Positions 61,382 through 64,000 of a stretch of DNA of 64,000 nt are shown piece after piece (positions within the stretch are counted from its first letter, which is position 1; each line of letters begins with the position of its first letter). Where the stretch lies: NCBI RefSeq assembly GCF_017305915.1, contig NZ_JAFKJN010000020.1, positions 108,471-172,470 of the forward strand. The letters run 5' to 3'. Below the pieces are notes generated by a model. The model was not told the origin of the DNA and did no database searches. It worked only from the letters and a program-made list of their open reading frames with translations. This stretch comes from Reyranella sp. GTDB lineage: Bacteria > Pseudomonadota > Alphaproteobacteria > Reyranellales > Reyranellaceae. The translations under genes and the position numbers were made by a program.

Positions 61382-63014
61382 TCTCCCTGCGATCCGCGCC
61401 GATGGAGGCGCCGTGGCGGGCTTCGCAACCGATGAGCGGCTCAACAGGGCCCTGACGGCGTTCCTGCGCCAGGAAGTGCAAGCACCGGCGACAGCCGTCA
61501 AAGAATTCCTCGACATGATCATCGAGGATGCGCGCAGGCTGCAACTGGAGCCGCTGTTGCCCGATCTTGCCCGCATGCGCGAGGCGAGCGAAAAGCTTAA
61601 CGCGTTTGTGATGGGCATCATCAAGGACTCGTCATCGGATCGCCAGGAGGGCGAGAGCGTCGAGGCGTTCCATCGCGGTCTCCGGCACGATCTGCGAACG
61701 CCACTCAATGCCATCAAGGGTTACAGTGAACTGCTGATCGAGGACATGGAGGGGGACGAAGGCCATCCGCTCCGGTCTGATTTGAGCAAGTTGAAGGATT
61801 CCGCCGACCGGTTGCTCGCCCAAGTCGATACCATGGTCACTCTGGTGGGCCAACAGCCTGCAGACCGATTGATGGATGATGAAGTCCGCACCAGGCAACT
61901 CGACGTCGTCGCCGATGTGCTCCGCATTCTGGATCCAGTGTCAGCCAACGGCGCCCTGCAGGAGGCAATCCGATCGAGCCGCATCCTTGTCGTGGACGAC
62001 AATGCCGCGAACCGAGACGTGCTGGAGCGCCGGCTGACCAGGGAAGGCCGCAAGGTAACGACCGCCGCAAGCGGCGCCGTTGCGCTCGACCTTGTCGCCG
62101 CGCAGGAATTCGATCTCGTCCTGCTCGATCTCATCATGCCAGAGATGAGCGGCTTTGAAGTCCTGCGCCGGTTAAAGGCACAAGAGCACACCTTTCACAT
62201 TCCCGTCATCGTGATCTCTGCACTCGATGAGCTTGAAAGCGTAGTGCGTTGCATCGAGGCCGGCGCCGAGGACTACCTGACCAAGCCGTTCAATCCGACG
62301 CTGCTGCGCGCGCGAGTCGATGCTTCGCTCGAGAAGAAATGGCTGCACGATCGCGAGAAGAAATTTATTGCCGATCTCGAGCAAGAGAAACGGTACTCCG
62401 AATCTTTGCTTCTCAACATATTGCCGCGAAGCATCGTCAACCGTATTCGCGGTGGCGAGACGAACATCGCTGATCGCGTGCCCGAGGCGACCATCCTGTT
62501 TTGCGATCTCGTTGGCTTTACGGCGCTCAGTCAGGAATTGCCGGCGGAACGGATGATCGCTTTCCTCAGTCGAGTCTTTTCGACATTCGACCGACTGGCG
62601 GCGGAGCAGGGCGTGGAAAAGATCAAGACCATCGGCGATGCCTATATGGCCGCAGCCGGAATTCCCGAAGCCCAGCCCGATCACGCTTACCGTATCGCCG
62701 CGCTGTCGCTGCGCATGCTCGAAGCCGTAGATCAAATCGGGAAGGCGGTCGACTTGACACTTCAGGCCCGGATCGGGATCCACACCGGCCCAATCGTGTC
62801 GGGTGTGATCGGCACGCACAAATTCGCTTACGATGTTTGGGGAGACACGATCAACACCGCAAGCCGGATGGAATCACATTCGCTCCCAGGTCACATCCAG
62901 GTATCAGCTGAAACGCGCGCCCGACTGGGTGATCTCTTCAACTTCGACTCGCGCGGGACGATCGATGTGAAGGGCAAGGGTGCCATGGTGACATACTTTC
63001 TCAGACCCCGATGA
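61365..63014 (+). CDS. Response-regulator adenylate cyclase with N-terminal HisKA-like domain
   Basis: A 549-residue protein. Residues about 90-160 form a HisKA-like helical domain with RHDLRTPLNAIKGYSELLIE (His108), but no ATPase domain follows. A receiver with Asp255 (LLDLIMPEMSG) and a coiled coil LEQEKRYSESLLLNILP link to a class III nucleotidyl cyclase. That domain has metal ligands Asp381 (LFCDLVGFT) and Asp425 (TIGDAYM), adenine-selective Lys421 and Asp490 (FAYDVWGDT), and Asn/Arg in INTASRMES. Those specificity residues point to ATP, hence cAMP. The GTG at 61365 (GATGGAGA upstream) or a TTG one codon earlier may start it. Confidence 0.92.
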   Translation: MRQEADLPAIRADGGAVAGFATDERLNRALTAFLRQEVQAPATAVKEFLDMIIEDARRLQLEPLLPDLARMREASEKLNAFVMGIIKDSSSDRQEGESVEAFHRGLRHDLRTPLNAIKGYSELLIEDMEGDEGHPLRSDLSKLKDSADRLLAQVDTMVTLVGQQPADRLMDDEVRTRQLDVVADVLRILDPVSANGALQEAIRSSRILVVDDNAANRDVLERRLTREGRKVTTAASGAVALDLVAAQEFDLVLLDLIMPEMSGFEVLRRLKAQEHTFHIPVIVISALDELESVVRCIEAGAEDYLTKPFNPTLLRARVDASLEKKWLHDREKKFIADLEQEKRYSESLLLNILPRSIVNRIRGGETNIADRVPEATILFCDLVGFTALSQELPAERMIAFLSRVFSTFDRLAAEQGVEKIKTIGDAYMAAAGIPEAQPDHAYRIAALSLRMLEAVDQIGKAVDLTLQARIGIHTGPIVSGVIGTHKFAYDVWGDTINTASRMESHSLPGHIQVSAETRARLGDLFNFDSRGTIDVKGKGAMVTYFLRPR

Positions 63015-63049
63015 GAACCGCGTCGCGTCGAGATTGCGAATTGTTCTAA

Positions 63050-64000
63050 GGACTCTCTGAACAAGTCGTCGATCGCGCCGCGGTTTTGCTAGATTGGTAT
63101 CTCCGGTGGAGATGTGGCGATGAAGCAGCTGAGTTTTTCGGACGCGGCGTACTGCGGCAAGCGCAAACGGACGCGCCGGGAGGTGTTCTTGGCCGAGATG
63201 CACCGGGCAGTTCCGTGGGCTCGGCTGGAGGGGCTGATCGAGCCCCACTATCCGAAGGCTGGTGGCGGGCGTCGGCCGTACCCTCTGGCGACGATGCTGC
63301 GGATCCACTGCCTTCAGCAGTGGTACGGGCTGAGCGACCCGGCGATGGAGGAGGAACTCTACGAGATCGCCTCGATGCGGCAGTTCGCGGGGTTGTCGCT
63401 GGCCCGTGGCATGGTGCCGGACGAGACGACGATCCTGAACTTCCGTCATCTGCTGGAACAGCACGGTCTGGCGCGGGAGATCTTCGACACGGTGAAGGCG
63501 CACCTGCAGGCGGCGGGCCTGTTGCTGCGGCAGGGCACGATCGTCGATGCGACGATCATTGCGGCGCCGAGGTCGACCAAGAACAGCACGGGCCAGCGCG
63601 ACCCCGAGATGCACCAGACCCGGAAGGGGAACCAGTGGTACTTCGGCATGAAGGCCCATGTCGGGGTCGATGCCGAGAGCAGCCTGGTGCACAGCGTGAT
63701 CGGCACAGCGGCCAACGTCGCCGATGTGACGCAGGCGCATGAGCTGCTGCACGGCCGCGAGACCGTGGCGTTCGGCGATGCCGGCTACGTCGGCGTCGAC
63801 CAATGGCCCGAGCGCAACCGGCGGGTCGAGTGGCAGGTGGCGATGAGGCCGGGCAAGCGCCGGGCGCTGCGCGATACGGCGGCGGGTCGGCTGCGCGACA
63901 GGATCGAACGTCTCAAGGCGCAGGTGCGGGCCCGAGGCGAGCACGCCTTCCGGGTGATCAAGCGCCAGTTCGGCTATGTGAAGGTCCGCTACCGCGGGCT
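63050..64000 (+). mobile_element. IS5-family element, right-hand copy (truncated by window end)
   Basis: The left inverted repeat GGACTCTCTGAACAAGTC is at 63050-63067, preceded by CTAA (63046-63049). The sequence is identical to the left copy across the first ~100 bp and from 63861 to 64000, apart from the 696-bp segment missing there. It is in the same orientation as the copy at 56522, so the two are direct repeats around the signalling island. The right end lies outside the window. Confidence 0.9.
63120..64000 (+). CDS. IS5-family transposase, partial at window end
   Basis: At least 293 residues are open to the window edge. The start MKQLSFSDAAYCGKRKRTRR, RRPYPLATMLRIHCLQQWYG, DPAMEEELYEIASMRQFAGL and PDETTILNFRHLLEQHGLA are classic for the IS5 subgroup. 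DDE residues are visible in TIVDATIIAAP and AFGDAGYVG; the final Glu is expected near the VAMRPGKRRAL region or just beyond. QWYFGMKAHVGVDAE is also standard. It appears intact as far as seen and could act in trans on the deleted copy. Confidence 0.93.
   Translation, partial: MKQLSFSDAAYCGKRKRTRREVFLAEMHRAVPWARLEGLIEPHYPKAGGGRRPYPLATMLRIHCLQQWYGLSDPAMEEELYEIASMRQFAGLSLARGMVPDETTILNFRHLLEQHGLAREIFDTVKAHLQAAGLLLRQGTIVDATIIAAPRSTKNSTGQRDPEMHQTRKGNQWYFGMKAHVGVDAESSLVHSVIGTAANVADVTQAHELLHGRETVAFGDAGYVGVDQWPERNRRVEWQVAMRPGKRRALRDTAAGRLRDRIERLKAQVRARGEHAFRVIKRQFGYVKVRYRG

Noticed and set aside
56522..64000. A classical composite transposon with matching outer target duplications
   Set aside because: The outer left flank is TTAA while both inner flanks are CTAA. 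The outer right flank is not visible, so the simple composite model is not supported; the circle-integration model fits better.

Overview
The window looks like chromosomal DNA from a high-GC alphaproteobacterium. Coding regions have strong third-position GC bias, genes are packed into operons with 1-20 nt overlaps, GTG starts are frequent, and GANTC sites (the CcrM methylation context) are present. Two orphan tripartite-tricarboxylate (Bug) receptors, several ABC uptake systems for peptides, iron and branched-chain substrates, flavin monooxygenases, a P450 and a D-aminoacylase indicate a free-living soil or freshwater heterotroph. A Reyranella-like or other Rhodospirillales/Hyphomicrobiales host is my inference, not a proven assignment.

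Layout. 1-0.36 kb: a decayed di-haem cytochrome c peroxidase. 0.36-9.9 kb: ruvX, a Na+/H+ antiporter with a cyclic-nucleotide-binding tail, an LLM monooxygenase, a GNAT enzyme, gatC-gatA, a LysE exporter, two strong intergenic palindromes, a di-iron protein and a small membrane protein. 9.9-21.2 kb: catabolic and regulatory genes (D-aminoacylase, second LLM oxidoreductase, two TetR regulators each with a palindromic operator facing a divergent target, P450), two Bug receptors around a DUF4168 protein, a secreted nucleosidase and gatB. 21.2-28.5 kb: a GH15 remnant, an MBL hydrolase and a five-gene oligopeptide-type ABC operon ending in a glycerophosphodiesterase. 28.5-35.4 kb: VOC and SRPBCC proteins, a secreted MBL hydrolase and a tightly coupled operon of ABC-2 ATPase, permease, GldG-like protein, DUF4340-like protein and HupE/UreJ. 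35.5-43.7 kb: two complete Fe3+-type ABC systems in tandem. 43.8-49.1 kb: solitary cobF, a serine hydrolase and an hsp20-lon heat-shock pair. 49.1-53.7 kb: a branched-chain-type ABC system. 53.8-56.5 kb: polysaccharide deacetylase, PH-domain protein, DUF1993 and GST.

From 56.5 kb to the end is an accessory island. Two directly repeated copies of one IS5-family element flank about 6.1 kb of visibly AT-richer DNA. The left copy has lost 696 bp in frame; the right copy runs off the window. The island encodes a small membrane protein, an exported Cache-domain protein, a hybrid histidine kinase (HAMP-GAF-HisKA-HATPase-REC-REC), a single-domain response regulator and a cyclase with HisKA-like and REC domains. 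Together these read as a complete ligand-to-cAMP phosphorelay. The 4-bp flanks (TTAA-IS-CTAA-cargo-CTAA-IS) suggest that a circular IS-carrying unit integrated by recombination into an IS resident at the GST stop codon.

The other outstanding signal is a pair of roughly 127-bp intergenic elements (7157-7283 and 44553-44678). Each has a perfect DnaA-box sequence, identically spaced inverted repeats, an internal GANTC site and a conserved distal motif, while the sequence in between has diverged. I do not recognise this family. No tRNA, rRNA or CRISPR array was seen.
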